Both the position numbers and the translations under genes were made by a program. A stretch of 64,000 nt of DNA, from the NCBI GenBank assembly GCA_030447385.1, contig JAUJOY010000004.1, positions 229,150 to 293,149 on the forward strand, in the 5' to 3' direction. Numbering within the stretch: the stretch's first letter is position 1; each line of letters begins with the position of its first letter. Positions 49,811 to 58,610 of this stretch are shown piece by piece. This stretch comes from Mycobacteriales bacterium. GTDB taxonomy: Bacteria > Actinomycetota > Actinomycetes > Mycobacteriales > SCTD01. The notes beneath the pieces are model-generated. The model was not told the origin of the DNA, did not search any database, and saw nothing but the letters and a program-made list of their open reading frames with translations.

Positions 49811-50721
49811 GGCTGGTCCTGCGTGAGCTCGAGGAAGATGCTCTCGAGGTCGGCGGCGACCGGCGAGAGCTCGGTCAGGTAGAGCCGCTGGCGCACCAGC
49901 GCGCGGGTGATGTCGGCCGGGTCCGTGACCCCCCGCACCCGAAGGCCGTCCCCGTCCGCGCTGACCGAGAAGCCCGCCTCGTCGAGAACCTCCTGCGCAC
50001 GGCGCTGGTCCGGCACGCGCACGCGCATCTCCGCGCCCCCGCCGCCGGCCAGGACGGAGTGCACGGGTCCGGCGGCGACGCACCTGCCCCGGGCCAGGAT
50101 CGTCACCGAGTCGCAGACCTGCTGCACCTCGGCCAGCAGGTGGCTGGACAGGAAGACCGTCGTCCGCCCGTCGCGGCCGAGCCGCTGGATCAGCTCACGG
50201 ACCTCCCGGATCCCCGCCGGGTCCAGCCCGTTGCTGGGCTCGTCGAGGATGAGCAGCCGGGGCTGCTTGAGCAGCGCCGCGGCGATGCCCAGGCGCTGCT
50301 TCATGCCGAGCGAGTAGCCCTTGAACCGGTCGTCGCCCCGGTCCCGCAGACCCACGAGCTCCAGGCACTCCTCGACGCGCAGCCGTGAGCTCCCCGCGAC
50401 GTCCGCGAGCAGCCGCAGGTTCAGCCGGCCGGTGAAGTTCGGGAAGAACAAGGGCGTCTCCACCAGCGCCCCGACCTGGCTGATGACGGCCGGAAGAGCC
50501 TGCGGCACAGGCTGGCCGAACAGGCGCAGCGAACCGGAGTCCGGACGCACCAGGCCGAGCAGCATCCGGATCGTCGTGGTCTTGCCCGAGCCGTTGGGGC
50601 CGAGGAAGCCGTGCACGCCGGCGTCCTCCACCACCAGGTCCAGGCTGCTGAGCGCGCGTTCCGGCGGCCGGCCCCTGCGTCGATAGCTCTTCTGGGCCCC
50701 CGTCACCTCGATGACCGTCAT
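49807..50721 (-). CDS. ABC exporter ATP-binding protein
   Basis: 304 residues with Walker A GFLGPNGSGKTTTIRML, signature YSLGMKQRLGIAAALLK (the usual LSGGQ is replaced by YSLGM, common in ABC-2 exporters), Walker B LLILDEPSNGLDP, and the H-loop FLSSHLLAEV. The C-terminal 80 residues (RRAQEVLDEAGFSVSADGDGLRV) form an extra domain seen in DrrA-type ATPases. ATG 50721 starts the operon with the permease. Likely role: export of a hydrophobic compound. Confidence 0.92.
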   Translation of the reverse strand: MTVIEVTGAQKSYRRRGRPPERALSSLDLVVEDAGVHGFLGPNGSGKTTTIRMLLGLVRPDSGSLRLFGQPVPQALPAVISQVGALVETPLFFPNFTGRLNLRLLADVAGSSRLRVEECLELVGLRDRGDDRFKGYSLGMKQRLGIAAALLKQPRLLILDEPSNGLDPAGIREVRELIQRLGRDGRTTVFLSSHLLAEVQQVCDSVTILARGRCVAAGPVHSVLAGGGGAEMRVRVPDQRRAQEVLDEAGFSVSADGDGLRVRGVTDPADITRALVRQRLYLTELSPVAADLESIFLELTQDQP

Positions 50722-50801
50722 GCGCTTCGACTTCCCCCCGCAGTGCGGCGTCGCGGATCAGGACCGGCTGCACCGTGTCACACCGCAGGAGTGCTGCAGG
50801 C

Positions 50802-51071
50802 TCAACCGAGGAAGAACGCCGAGCCGGACTCGCTGCTGCGGGCGTCGAGCACCTGGTCGTTCAGCCGCACCGCCGCGACCGGGTCGAGGAAGACCCTCGC
50901 CCGGGGGTCGTCCAGGACGAGGTCGTCGGGATCGGGATGCTCGGCGAGAGTCATCTGCAGGCCCGGCGTGTCGAAGGGCTTCGCGATGCGCAGCGCCAGG
51001 TCGCCCGAGGCACCTGACTGCTCGCGCAGCCGTGCGATCATCGCCGCCGCCGAGTCGGTCAGGGTGAGCAT
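50802..51071 (-). CDS. HesB/IscA-like protein lacking cysteines
   Basis: ATG 51071 follows GGAGGCGCCC, so the 89-residue form is preferred over the track's 111 residues. LTLTDSAAAMIARLREQSG, ALRIAKPF and LVLDDPRARVFLDPVAAVRLNDQVLDA match the A-type Fe-S carrier fold, but the usual C-x(n)-C-G-C cluster ligands are missing. It is therefore a HesB-like protein without an obvious iron-sulfur site; role unknown. It lies between the ABC operon and a divergent acyl-CoA-dehydrogenase-like gene. Confidence 0.75.
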   Translation of the reverse strand: MLTLTDSAAAMIARLREQSGASGDLALRIAKPFDTPGLQMTLAEHPDPDDLVLDDPRARVFLDPVAAVRLNDQVLDARSSESGSAFFLG

Positions 51072-51181
51072 GGGCGCCTCCGGAGGGGACGAGGGGAGGA
51101 CCTTCGTCACCCTCGTCGGGTCCGGCGCGGGCGTCAAGGCCTTCCGCGGCCGGGTACGGGCTCGCGGGCGACAATGTCGGG

Positions 51182-52864
51182 ATGTCGAGGCTTGCTGCTG
51201 GTCCCGGGTCGGGCACGCACGAGGTGGTCAACCAGCCGCCGCCGCTCGTCGGGCACGACGTGGCGGCCGACCCGGCCCTGCTCGAAGGGCTGGAGCGCGA
51301 AGGTGCCGGCTGGCACGCGGGAGACCTGCACCGCCTCGGGCGGCTGGCGGGCAGCGAACGGGCGCAGCGCTGGGCGGAGCAGGCCAACGCCTGCCCGCCG
51401 GTGCTGCGAACGCACGACCGCTACGGCTCCCGCATCGACGAGGTCGAGTTCCATCCGGCCTGGCACTCGCTGCTCGAGGTGGCTGTCGAGGAGGGGCTCG
51501 CCGGAGCCGCCTGGTCCGATCCCCGCCCGGGTGCCCACGTGGCCCGGGCGGCGGGCTTCTACGTCTGGGGTCAGGTGGAGGCCGGCCATGGCTGCCCGGT
51601 CTCCATGACCTACGCCGCGGTGCCGGCGCTGCGCAGGGCGCCTGCCCTGTCGGCGGTGTACGAGCCGCTGCTCACCAGCCGGGTCTACGAGCCGGGCCTG
51701 CGCCCCCCGACGGACAAGCGCGGCCTCCTCGCCGGGATGGGGATGACCGAGAAGCAGGGGGGCTCGGACGTCCGCGGCAGCACCACGACCGCCGAGCCCG
51801 CGGCCGACGGCACCTGGCTGCTGCGGGGGCACAAGTGGTTCACCAGCGCCCCGATGAGCGACCTGTTCCTGGTCCTCGCGCAGGTGGCCACGGGAGCGGG
51901 GGAGCAGCGCCTGTCGTGCTTCCTCGTCCCGCGGGTGCTGCCGGACGGGAGCCGCAATCCCTTCCGGATCCAGCGGCTCAAGGACAAGCTCGGCAACCGC
52001 AGCAACGCCTCGTCGGAGCCGGAGTTCGACGGCACCGTGGGCTGGCTGGTCGGTGAGGAGGGGCGGGGTGTGCGCACCATCGTGGAGATGGTGGCGACAA
52101 CGCGGCTGGACTGCGTGGTCGGCAGCGCCGCCGGGATGCGAGCGGCGGTCGTCCAGGCCATCCACCACGCGCGTCACCGCGACGCGTTCGGCAGCCGGCT
52201 GGTCGACAAGCCGCTGATGCGAAACGTGCTCGCCGACCTCACCCTCGAGAGCGAGGCCGCGTCCATGCTCATGCTGCGCCTCGCCGGGGCCGTCGACCGG
52301 GCGCAGCGCGGTTCCGCCGATGAGCGGGCGTTCGCCCGGATCGCGACTCCTGTCGGCAAGTACTGGGTCTGCAAGCGGGCGCCGGCGGTCGCCGCCGAGG
52401 CGCTGGAGTGCCTCGGCGGCAACGGCTACGTCGAGGAGTCGGGCATGCCGCGCCTCTATCGCGAGGCGCCGCTCAACTCGCTGTGGGAGGGCTCGGGCAA
52501 CGTCATCGCGCTGGACGTCCTGCGCGCCATGACCAGGGAGCCGGCTGCTGTCGACGCCTTCTTCGCCGAGGTGGACCGGGCGCGCGGCGCCGACCCGCGC
52601 CTCGACGACGCGGTCCTCGGACTGCGCGCCGGGCTGGCGGAGCGGGACGACCTGGAGGCCCGCGCCCGGCGGCTGGTGGAGCGGATGGCGCTGGTGCTGC
52701 AGGGCTCGCTGCTCGTACGCCATGCGCCGCCGGCCGTCGCCGACGCGTTCTGCGCCAGCCGGCTGGCCGGCAACTGGGGGCACGCGTTCGGCACCCTGCC
52801 CGCGGTGGCCGACACGGGGGCGATCCTCGCCCGCGCGTGCCTCGAGGATCCGCCTACTTCGTGA
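51182..52864 (+). CDS. AidB-like acyl-CoA dehydrogenase-family flavoprotein
   Basis: 560 residues, longer than ordinary acyl-CoA dehydrogenases and close to AidB (about 540). Features: MSMTYAAVPALR-like region (CPVSMTYAAVPALRRAP), MTEKQGGSDVRGSTT, GHKWFTSAPMSDLFLVLAQ, LKDKLGNRSNASSEPEFDG, and ECLGGNGYVEESGMPRLYREAPLNSLWEGSGNVIALDVLRA. These are AidB signatures. E. coli AidB is induced by alkylating agents and binds DNA and FAD; direct repair activity has not been proven. ATG 51182 follows GACAAT by 6 nt (leaderless-type). Its 3' end overlaps the small gene at 52854 by 11 bp. Confidence 0.88.
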   Translation: MSRLAAGPGSGTHEVVNQPPPLVGHDVAADPALLEGLEREGAGWHAGDLHRLGRLAGSERAQRWAEQANACPPVLRTHDRYGSRIDEVEFHPAWHSLLEVAVEEGLAGAAWSDPRPGAHVARAAGFYVWGQVEAGHGCPVSMTYAAVPALRRAPALSAVYEPLLTSRVYEPGLRPPTDKRGLLAGMGMTEKQGGSDVRGSTTTAEPAADGTWLLRGHKWFTSAPMSDLFLVLAQVATGAGEQRLSCFLVPRVLPDGSRNPFRIQRLKDKLGNRSNASSEPEFDGTVGWLVGEEGRGVRTIVEMVATTRLDCVVGSAAGMRAAVVQAIHHARHRDAFGSRLVDKPLMRNVLADLTLESEAASMLMLRLAGAVDRAQRGSADERAFARIATPVGKYWVCKRAPAVAAEALECLGGNGYVEESGMPRLYREAPLNSLWEGSGNVIALDVLRAMTREPAAVDAFFAEVDRARGADPRLDDAVLGLRAGLAERDDLEARARRLVERMALVLQGSLLVRHAPPAVADAFCASRLAGNWGHAFGTLPAVADTGAILARACLEDPPTS

Positions 52865-53069
52865 GGTGCACCATCGCCTGCGCGGCGAGGAAGTACCTGT
52901 TCTTGCCGAGATCGGACACCGTACGGATGCGGAAGGCCTTGCGCAGAGCCTCGGCGTCCTCCTCGGTGACCCCGGTCAGGGCGCTCACCGGCGCTGCCAG
53001 GACCTCCTCGAGGGTGGACGACTCGTAGGCCTGATCGAGGTACTTGGACAGGTCGACGGAGACGGTCAC
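52854..53069 (-). CDS. small helix-hairpin-helix-like protein
   Basis: GTG 53069 after GAGGAGCTCCAC gives 71 residues: TVSVDLSKYLDQAYESSTLEEVLAAPVSALTG and then TEEDAEALRKAFRIRTVSDLGKNRYFLAAQAMVHLTK. The segment PVSALTGVTEEDAEALRKAFRIRTVSDLG resembles a helix-hairpin-helix DNA-binding motif; the family is not recognised. The track ORF to 54248 is a shadow of the M16 gene. It is convergent with the AidB-like gene, with the stop inside its last codons. Confidence 0.68.
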   Translation of the reverse strand: MTVSVDLSKYLDQAYESSTLEEVLAAPVSALTGVTEEDAEALRKAFRIRTVSDLGKNRYFLAAQAMVHLTK

Positions 53070-53201
53070 GTGGAGCTCCTCGCTGACCGGCAGGGTGCAC
53101 GGCCGACATGAACCCTGACGCAGTCGCGCCGCCCGCGCCAGAGCACCCAGCGCGGTCGCTGGGCAGGTGAGGACTGAGCGGCGACGGGGATCCGGGCGTA
53201 C

Positions 53202-53207
53202 TAGCGT
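53202..53207 (+). promoter_or_regulatory. leaderless-type -10 (TAGCGT) of the M16 operon
   Basis: TAGCGT ends 6 nt before GTG 53214. There is no Shine-Dalgarno, so the peptidase pair is probably translated from a leaderless message. Confidence 0.5.
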
Positions 53208-53213
53208 CGGACT

Positions 53214-54569
53214 GTGCCGCCTGCCTCCCGTACACCGTCCGCCGTCCGCCCCCGCCGCGCCGCTTCCAAGGCCCCGACCGGCGCTGCCCGGCCGTCCTAC
53301 CTGGTCGAGCGGGCCACCCTCGGCAACGGCCTGCGGGTCGTCGTCAGCGGCGACCCCTCGAGCCCCGTGGTCGCGGTCGCCGTCTACTACGACGTCGGGA
53401 TGCGCAGCGAGCCGCAAGGGCGCACCGGCTTCGCGCACCTGTTCGAGCACCTGATGTTCCAGGGCTCGGCGAGCCTGGGCAAGACCGAGCACTTCACCTA
53501 CGTGCAGGGCAACGGCGGGACCCTCAACGGCTCCACGCACGTGGACTACACCAACTACTACGAGGTCATGCCGAGCAGCGCCACCGAGCTGGCGCTGTTC
53601 CTCGAGGCGGACCGGATGCGCAGCGTCGCGGTGACCCAGGAGAACCTGGACAACCAGATCGCCGTCGTGCAGAACGAGATCCGGGTCAACGTCCTCAACC
53701 AGCCCTACGGCGGCTTCCCCTGGCTGAAGATCCCGCCTGTGCTGTTCGGGCAGTTCGCCAACAGTCACAACGGCTACGGCGACTTCGTCGACCTGGAGAG
53801 CTCGACCCTGGAGGACGCCCGCGGCTTCTTCGAGCGCTACTACGCGCCGGGCAACGCGGTGCTGGTCGTGGCCGGCGACGTCGACCCGGCGCAGGTGCTC
53901 GCCTGGACCGAGCAGCACTTCGGCGACATCCCCGCCCGGGCGGTGCCCGATCGACCCTCCTTCGCCGAGCCGTGGCCGACGAAGGAGCGGCGGGACGTGG
54001 CGTACGACGAGCTCGCCCCGGCGCCCGCGGTGGCCCTCGCCTGGCGCGTGCCGGACCCGGCGGACCTGGCGACCTACCTGCCCTACATCGTGCTCGCCGA
54101 GGTCCTCACCGACGGCGACGCGTCTCGGCTGCAGGAGCGGATGCTGCTGAAGGACCGGTCGGCCACCAGCGTCGGCGGCTACCTCGGCCTGCTCGGCGAC
54201 CCGCTCGATGCGCGCGATCCGACGCCGTTCCTGCTGGAGGTGCACCACCCGCAGGAGACCTCCGTCGACACGGTGCTCACGGCGGTGGAGGAGGAGCTGA
54301 CGCGCCTGGCGAGCGAGGGCCTGAGCGCTCCTGAGCTCGACCGGACCGTCGCCCGCATGACGTCGCGCTACCTGCGCGAGGTCGACTCGGTGCTGGGCCG
54401 GGCCACGACGATGGCGGTGTTCGAGCAGCAGCGCGGGCGCGCCGAGCTCGTCAACGAGCTGCCCGACCTGCTGCGCCAGGTGAGCGCGGAGGCGGTGCAG
54501 GCGGCGGCCGCCACGCTGACCCCGCAGACCCGCACCGTGCTCGAGCTGCGCCCGGGGAAGGCGGCATGA
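53214..54569 (+). CDS. M16 zinc metallopeptidase (catalytic subunit)
   Basis: 451 residues. The inverted zinc motif is intact: GFAHLFEHLMFQGS (HxxEH), with the distal Glu in AVVQNEIRVNVLNQPYGG. The rest follows the M16B layout: two homologous halves, with VLVVAGDVDPAQVLAW in the middle and RLQERMLLKDRSATSVGG in the second half. M16 enzymes degrade peptides or process proteins. Its stop overlaps the start of the partner gene (ATGA). The partner lacks the zinc motif, so the two probably form an active/inactive pair. Confidence 0.92.
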   Translation: MPPASRTPSAVRPRRAASKAPTGAARPSYLVERATLGNGLRVVVSGDPSSPVVAVAVYYDVGMRSEPQGRTGFAHLFEHLMFQGSASLGKTEHFTYVQGNGGTLNGSTHVDYTNYYEVMPSSATELALFLEADRMRSVAVTQENLDNQIAVVQNEIRVNVLNQPYGGFPWLKIPPVLFGQFANSHNGYGDFVDLESSTLEDARGFFERYYAPGNAVLVVAGDVDPAQVLAWTEQHFGDIPARAVPDRPSFAEPWPTKERRDVAYDELAPAPAVALAWRVPDPADLATYLPYIVLAEVLTDGDASRLQERMLLKDRSATSVGGYLGLLGDPLDARDPTPFLLEVHHPQETSVDTVLTAVEEELTRLASEGLSAPELDRTVARMTSRYLREVDSVLGRATTMAVFEQQRGRAELVNELPDLLRQVSAEAVQAAAATLTPQTRTVLELRPGKAA

Positions 54570-55951
54570 GCACCGCCCCGTCCTTCCAGCCGGCCGCAGC
54601 GGCCCCGGCCGCGCGCTCGGCTGCGCGGCCGATCCCCGCCCTGGGGGCGCCTCGCAAGGCCAGGCTGCCGAGCGTGGCGGACCGCACGCTCGACAACGGC
54701 CTCCGGGTGCTGGCCGTCCGTCGCCCCGGTGTCCCGCTGGCCGAGCTGCGGCTCCGGGTCCCCTTCGCGGCGCCGCCCGGCCGCGGCGGGCGGGCCCACA
54801 CCGCGCGGGCCCACCTCCTGGGCGACACGCTCCTGTCGGGCACGGACCGGCGTACGGCGGCTCAGCTGGCCGCCGACGTGCAGGCCGTCGGTGGGCAGCT
54901 GTCCTCGAGCACCGACGCCGACCGCCTCGGCATCGGGGGCTCGGTGCTCGTGTCCGGCCTGCCGGGCCTGCTCGAGATCCTCGGAGAGGTGCTCACCTCG
55001 GCGAGCTACCCGAAGCGCGAAGTGGTCGGCGAGCGGGACCGGCTCGTGCAGGAGCTCGCCATCCACCGCAGCCAGGCGTCCGTGGTGGCCCGGGAGGCGC
55101 TGATGGGGCGGCTCTACGGCGAGCACCCGTACGGCAGGGAGCTGCCCTCCGCGCAGGAGGTGCAGGCCGTCGCTCCGGGCCAGCTCCGCGCGCTGCACGC
55201 CCGCCGGCTGGCGCCCGCCGGCAGCATCCTGACGGTGGTGGGTGACCTGCAGCCCAGCAGGGCGATCGGGCTCGTGGAGAAGGCGCTCGCGGCGTGGACC
55301 GCCACCGGCGAGGCGGCGAGGACGCCGGCGCTGCCCCCGCCGGTGGACCGTCCGGCGCTGCTGCTCGACCGGCCCGGCGCGGTCCAGACGACCATCCGGA
55401 TGGGGGGCGTGGCGCCGTCGCGCAGCGATGCGGACTACGCCGCCTTCGGCCTGGTCAACCTGGTGTTCGGCGGCTACTTCTCCTCCCGCTGGGTGGCCAA
55501 CATCCGCGAGGACAAGGGCTACACCTACAGCCCGCACGCCCAGGTGGAGCACCCGCCGGCCGGCTCGCGGGTGAGCATCAGCGCGGACGTCTCCACCCCG
55601 ACGACCGCTGCTGCGCTGCTAGAGACGCTGTACGAGCTGGGGCGCGCGTCCCTGCTGCCGGTGTCGCAGGGCGAGCTGGACCAGGCCCGCCGCTACGCGA
55701 TCGGGTCGCTCGCGCTGAGCACCTCGACGCAGGCCGGGCTCGCCTCGACGCTCTCGCAGCTGGCGGGCAGCGGCCTCGGGGTCGACTGGCTGCGCGACTA
55801 CCCGGCGCAGCTGGCCGCGGTCACGGTCGAGGACGCCCTCGTCGCGGGAGGCCGCTACCTGGCGCCGAGCGCCTTGACGACGGTCCTGGTGGGAGACGTG
55901 GCGCAGGTGGAGCGGCCGCTGCGCGCGCTGGTCGACCTCGAGCTGGGGTGA
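54566..55951 (+). CDS. M16-like peptidase partner, inactive subunit
   Basis: 461 residues in the same fold: DNGLRVLAVRRPGVPLAELRLRVPFAAP, GDTLLSGTDRRTAAQLAADVQAVGGQLSSSTD, and a C-terminal GGYFSSRWVANIREDKGYTYSPHAQVEH that matches the R/Y substrate-binding pair of M16B beta subunits. The HxxEH motif is absent (here ARAHLLGDTL), so it cannot bind zinc. It overlaps the catalytic gene by 4 bases, which supports a heterodimer as in mitochondrial processing peptidase and bacterial PqqF/YmxG-like pairs. It ends by overlapping NudC (GTGA). Confidence 0.9.
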   Translation: MSTAPSFQPAAAAPAARSAARPIPALGAPRKARLPSVADRTLDNGLRVLAVRRPGVPLAELRLRVPFAAPPGRGGRAHTARAHLLGDTLLSGTDRRTAAQLAADVQAVGGQLSSSTDADRLGIGGSVLVSGLPGLLEILGEVLTSASYPKREVVGERDRLVQELAIHRSQASVVAREALMGRLYGEHPYGRELPSAQEVQAVAPGQLRALHARRLAPAGSILTVVGDLQPSRAIGLVEKALAAWTATGEAARTPALPPPVDRPALLLDRPGAVQTTIRMGGVAPSRSDADYAAFGLVNLVFGGYFSSRWVANIREDKGYTYSPHAQVEHPPAGSRVSISADVSTPTTAAALLETLYELGRASLLPVSQGELDQARRYAIGSLALSTSTQAGLASTLSQLAGSGLGVDWLRDYPAQLAAVTVEDALVAGGRYLAPSALTTVLVGDVAQVERPLRALVDLELG

Positions 55952-56829
55952 GCGGCACTCCGGCCCTCGCCCGGGCCGGGGCCGACCTCGACGCCGCCAC
56001 CCGGGACGACCCCGCTGCCCTGGCGCTGGCCTGGGAGCAGGCCCGGGTGCTGGTCGTGTCCGCCGGGCTGGTGGCCGTCCTCGACGACAGCCGGCCCCGG
56101 CTGCTGCTCGTGCCCGCCTCGCAGGCCCCCGAGGGGGAGCGGGTCTACCTCGGCCGCGACGCGGAGGGTCCGTTGTTCGCCGTCAGCGCGACCCTGCCGG
56201 ATCTGCCGGGGGTGCGCGTGGCGGGACTGCGCGACGTGGGCGCCCTGCTCGACGATCGTGACGCCGGGCTCCTCGCGCACGCGGTAGGGGTCACCAACTG
56301 GCACAGCGCCCACCCGCACTGCGCCCGGTGCGGCGCCCCCACCTTCCCGGTGCGTGGGGGAGCGGTCCGCCGGTGCACCGCCGACGGGAGTGAGCACTTC
56401 CCGCGTACCGACCCGGCGGTCATCATGCTCGTCCACGACGGCGCGGAGCGGTGCGTGCTCGGCCGCCAGGCCAGCTGGCCGGTCGGCCGCTTCTCCACCC
56501 TGGCCGGCTTCGTCGAGCCGGGGGAGAGTGCGGAGCGCGCGGTCGTGCGGGAGGTGGCCGAGGAGACGGGCGTGCAGGTGGAGGACGTCCGCTACGTCGC
56601 CAGCCAGCCGTGGCCCTTCCCGTCCAGCCTCATGCTGGGCTTCACCGCCCGGTGCGCCCCCGACGCGGAACCCCGTCCGGCCGACGGCGAGCTGGCCGAG
56701 GCCCGCTGGTTCTCCCGGGCCGAGCTGCGAGCAGCCGGGACGTGGAGCAGCGCCGGCTCCGGGCTGCAGACCCCCTCGAACGTGTCGATAGCGGCCCACC
56801 TGATCCGGTCCTGGCTGGACCAGGACTGA
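55948..56829 (+). CDS. nudC: NAD(+)/NADH diphosphatase NudC
   Basis: GTG 55948 gives 293 residues. The zinc-ribbon region HCARCGAPTFPVRGG...RCTADGSEHFPR precedes a full Nudix box GFVEPGESAERAVVREVAEETGV and the NudC hallmark SQPWPFPSSLMLGF. NudC hydrolyses NADH/NAD+ to NMN(H) and AMP and can remove NAD caps from RNA. It matches Rv3199c in the conserved block, upstream of mycoredoxin, UvrD2 and WhiB7. Start overlaps the M16-like stop. Confidence 0.94.
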   Translation: MSGTPALARAGADLDAATRDDPAALALAWEQARVLVVSAGLVAVLDDSRPRLLLVPASQAPEGERVYLGRDAEGPLFAVSATLPDLPGVRVAGLRDVGALLDDRDAGLLAHAVGVTNWHSAHPHCARCGAPTFPVRGGAVRRCTADGSEHFPRTDPAVIMLVHDGAERCVLGRQASWPVGRFSTLAGFVEPGESAERAVVREVAEETGVQVEDVRYVASQPWPFPSSLMLGFTARCAPDAEPRPADGELAEARWFSRAELRAAGTWSSAGSGLQTPSNVSIAAHLIRSWLDQD

Positions 56830-56857
56830 CGTGCGTGCGCAGGGGCAGGAAGGTCCC

Positions 56858-57667
56858 ATGGTCGGGACGGTCGAGGACAGGGCACGGCAGGCGCACCGCA
56901 GCGACACCGTCGAGGGGCTCGCCCGGGTCGGCATCGCCGCGCGGGGGCTGGTCTGGCTCGTCGTCGGGCTGCTGGGGCTGGCCGTGGTCCTCGGCGGCGA
57001 CGAGCAGACCGACAAGGGCGGCGCGCTTCGGGCCATCGCCGACCGGCCGCTCGGCGACCTGCTCCTGGTCGTGCTGGTCGTGGGGTTCCTCGGCTACGCC
57101 GCGTGGCAGCTGCTGTCCGCCGCGGTCGGGCACCGCGACACCGACGGGGCCAAGCGGTGGGGCAAGCGGGGCGTCTCCCTCGGGAAGGGACTGCTCTACG
57201 CGGCGCTGGCCCTCAGCACCCTGCGCTTCCTGCTGCGCGGCACCGCGGCGCCGGACCAGACCGGGTCGCTCACCGCACGGCTGATGAGCCAGCCGGGAGG
57301 ACGCACCCTCATCGGCCTGATCGGGGTCGGGCTCCTCGTCGCCGGTGTGGTCATCGCGGTCCGGGCGCTGCGGGAGAAGCACACCAAGCGGCTGAAGCAG
57401 TACCGCCTCCCGCGGTCGTTGAGGCGTCCGGCCGTCGTGCTCGGCATCGCCGGGCTGGTGGGGCACGGCGCGGTGTTCGCGCTGATCGGCAGCTTCCTCG
57501 TCCAGGCCGCCTGGCAGTTCGACGCGGCGCAGGCCAAGGGACTGGACGCCGCGCTGCAGGCGCTGGCCCAGCAGCCGTACGGCCGGTTCCTGCTCGCAGT
57601 GGCCGTGGCCGGGATGCTGTGCTACGCGATGTGGTCGTTCGTCGAGGCGGCCTACCGGCGGATCTGA
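56858..57667 (+). CDS. DUF1206 membrane protein
   Basis: ATG 56858 follows AGGAAGG at 4 nt and is preferred over GTG 56831; 269 residues. Six hydrophobic segments: GLVWLVVGLLGLAVVLG, LLLVVLVVGFLGYAAWQL, LLYAALALSTLRFLL, TLIGLIGVGLLVAGVVIAV, LGIAGLVGHGAVFALIGSFLV and FLLAVAVAGMLCYAMWSF. The repeated two-helix units with RxG/GKRG turns match DUF1206. Function unknown. The gene has a short gap after nudC and is convergent with the GAF-ANTAR gene. Confidence 0.83.
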   Translation: MVGTVEDRARQAHRSDTVEGLARVGIAARGLVWLVVGLLGLAVVLGGDEQTDKGGALRAIADRPLGDLLLVVLVVGFLGYAAWQLLSAAVGHRDTDGAKRWGKRGVSLGKGLLYAALALSTLRFLLRGTAAPDQTGSLTARLMSQPGGRTLIGLIGVGLLVAGVVIAVRALREKHTKRLKQYRLPRSLRRPAVVLGIAGLVGHGAVFALIGSFLVQAAWQFDAAQAKGLDAALQALAQQPYGRFLLAVAVAGMLCYAMWSFVEAAYRRI

Positions 57668-57676
57668 GCCTGGAGC

Positions 57677-58522
57677 TCAGCGCCGTCCGGCCAGCTCGGG
57701 CGGAAGGGGGACGGCCGGATCGGTCGCCGACTTCACGATCTCGCGGGACAGGTCGTGCACCTTGCGCCCGCGGGAGCGGGCGACCTTGCGCAGGCGCTCG
57801 AAGGCCTGCCGCGGGGAGCTGTGCTGGCGCTCGGTGAGCACGCCGATCGCCTGCTCGACCACCACGCGGGCGGCCAGCGCGTGCTCGAGCTGCTGGACGG
57901 AGATGCGCAGCTTGGTGACCTCGTCCACCGGGCCGTCGACCTTCGCCGGACGCGCCCCCGGCTTGAGCTCGCCGGCGAGCAGGTCGGCCAGCACCATGGC
58001 GCTGGTCAGGTCGCCGACCGCGTGCTCGCCGACCGACCAGCCGCCCTCTGCGGAGCGCTGGATGACCAGCCCCTCCTGCATGAGCGGGCCGAGGTGGGTG
58101 GCCAGCACGTCGGCCAGGCGGCACAGGACCTCGAGGGTCTCGTCGTCGACGTCGACGCAGCCGCGGTCGATCCCGCAGAGGGTCGCGACGACCTGCCCAC
58201 TGGGGTCGCAGATCGGGACGCCGACGTAGGACCGGATCCCGAGCTCTTCGCGCTTGGGCGCGTCGCGGTAGGCCGGGTCGTTGGCGGCGTCGGTCGTCCG
58301 GCTGGGCGCCCCGGCCAGCAGGCGGTGGCACAGCGAGTCCGTGCGCGCGGCGGTCAGGCCCGCGGCGACCCCGGGCCACTCCGTGTTGCCGACGCGGACG
58401 CGTTCGAAGGTGAAGGTGTCCCTGGTCAGTCCGCCGAGGAAGACGATCTCCATCCCGAGCAGGCAGGCGGCAGTGGACATGACGGCGTCGATCGCGGGGT
58501 GACTCGAGAGCTCGAGGGTCAC
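57677..58522 (-). CDS. GAF-ANTAR RNA-binding antiterminator
   Basis: 281 residues. Residues about 15-175 form a GAF-like sensor (GIRSYVGVPICDPSGQVVATLCGIDRG). The C-terminal ANTAR domain (about 210-265) reads LEHALAARVVVEQAIGVLTERQHSSPRQAFERLRKVARSRGRKVHDLSREIV. ANTAR proteins bind paired RNA hairpins and prevent transcription termination. Its target is not evident here; the whiB7 leader about 2.5 kb away has hairpins but of a different, translation-controlled kind. GTG 58522 follows GGAAGGAGCGTC. Confidence 0.88.
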   Translation of the reverse strand: MTLELSSHPAIDAVMSTAACLLGMEIVFLGGLTRDTFTFERVRVGNTEWPGVAAGLTAARTDSLCHRLLAGAPSRTTDAANDPAYRDAPKREELGIRSYVGVPICDPSGQVVATLCGIDRGCVDVDDETLEVLCRLADVLATHLGPLMQEGLVIQRSAEGGWSVGEHAVGDLTSAMVLADLLAGELKPGARPAKVDGPVDEVTKLRISVQQLEHALAARVVVEQAIGVLTERQHSSPRQAFERLRKVARSRGRKVHDLSREIVKSATDPAVPLPPELAGRR

Positions 58523-58610
58523 GACGACGCTCCTTCCAGTGCGGGCCAGTGCCTGGAACTGCCGCTACGCACAGTACGCGGGCCATTGTCCACCGGAGAG
58601 GGGGCCCCTG

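Noticed and set aside
57677-58522. ANTAR protein as the factor acting on the whiB7 leader
   Set aside because: ANTAR targets are paired short hairpins with hexanucleotide loops; the whiB7 leader hairpins do not have that form.
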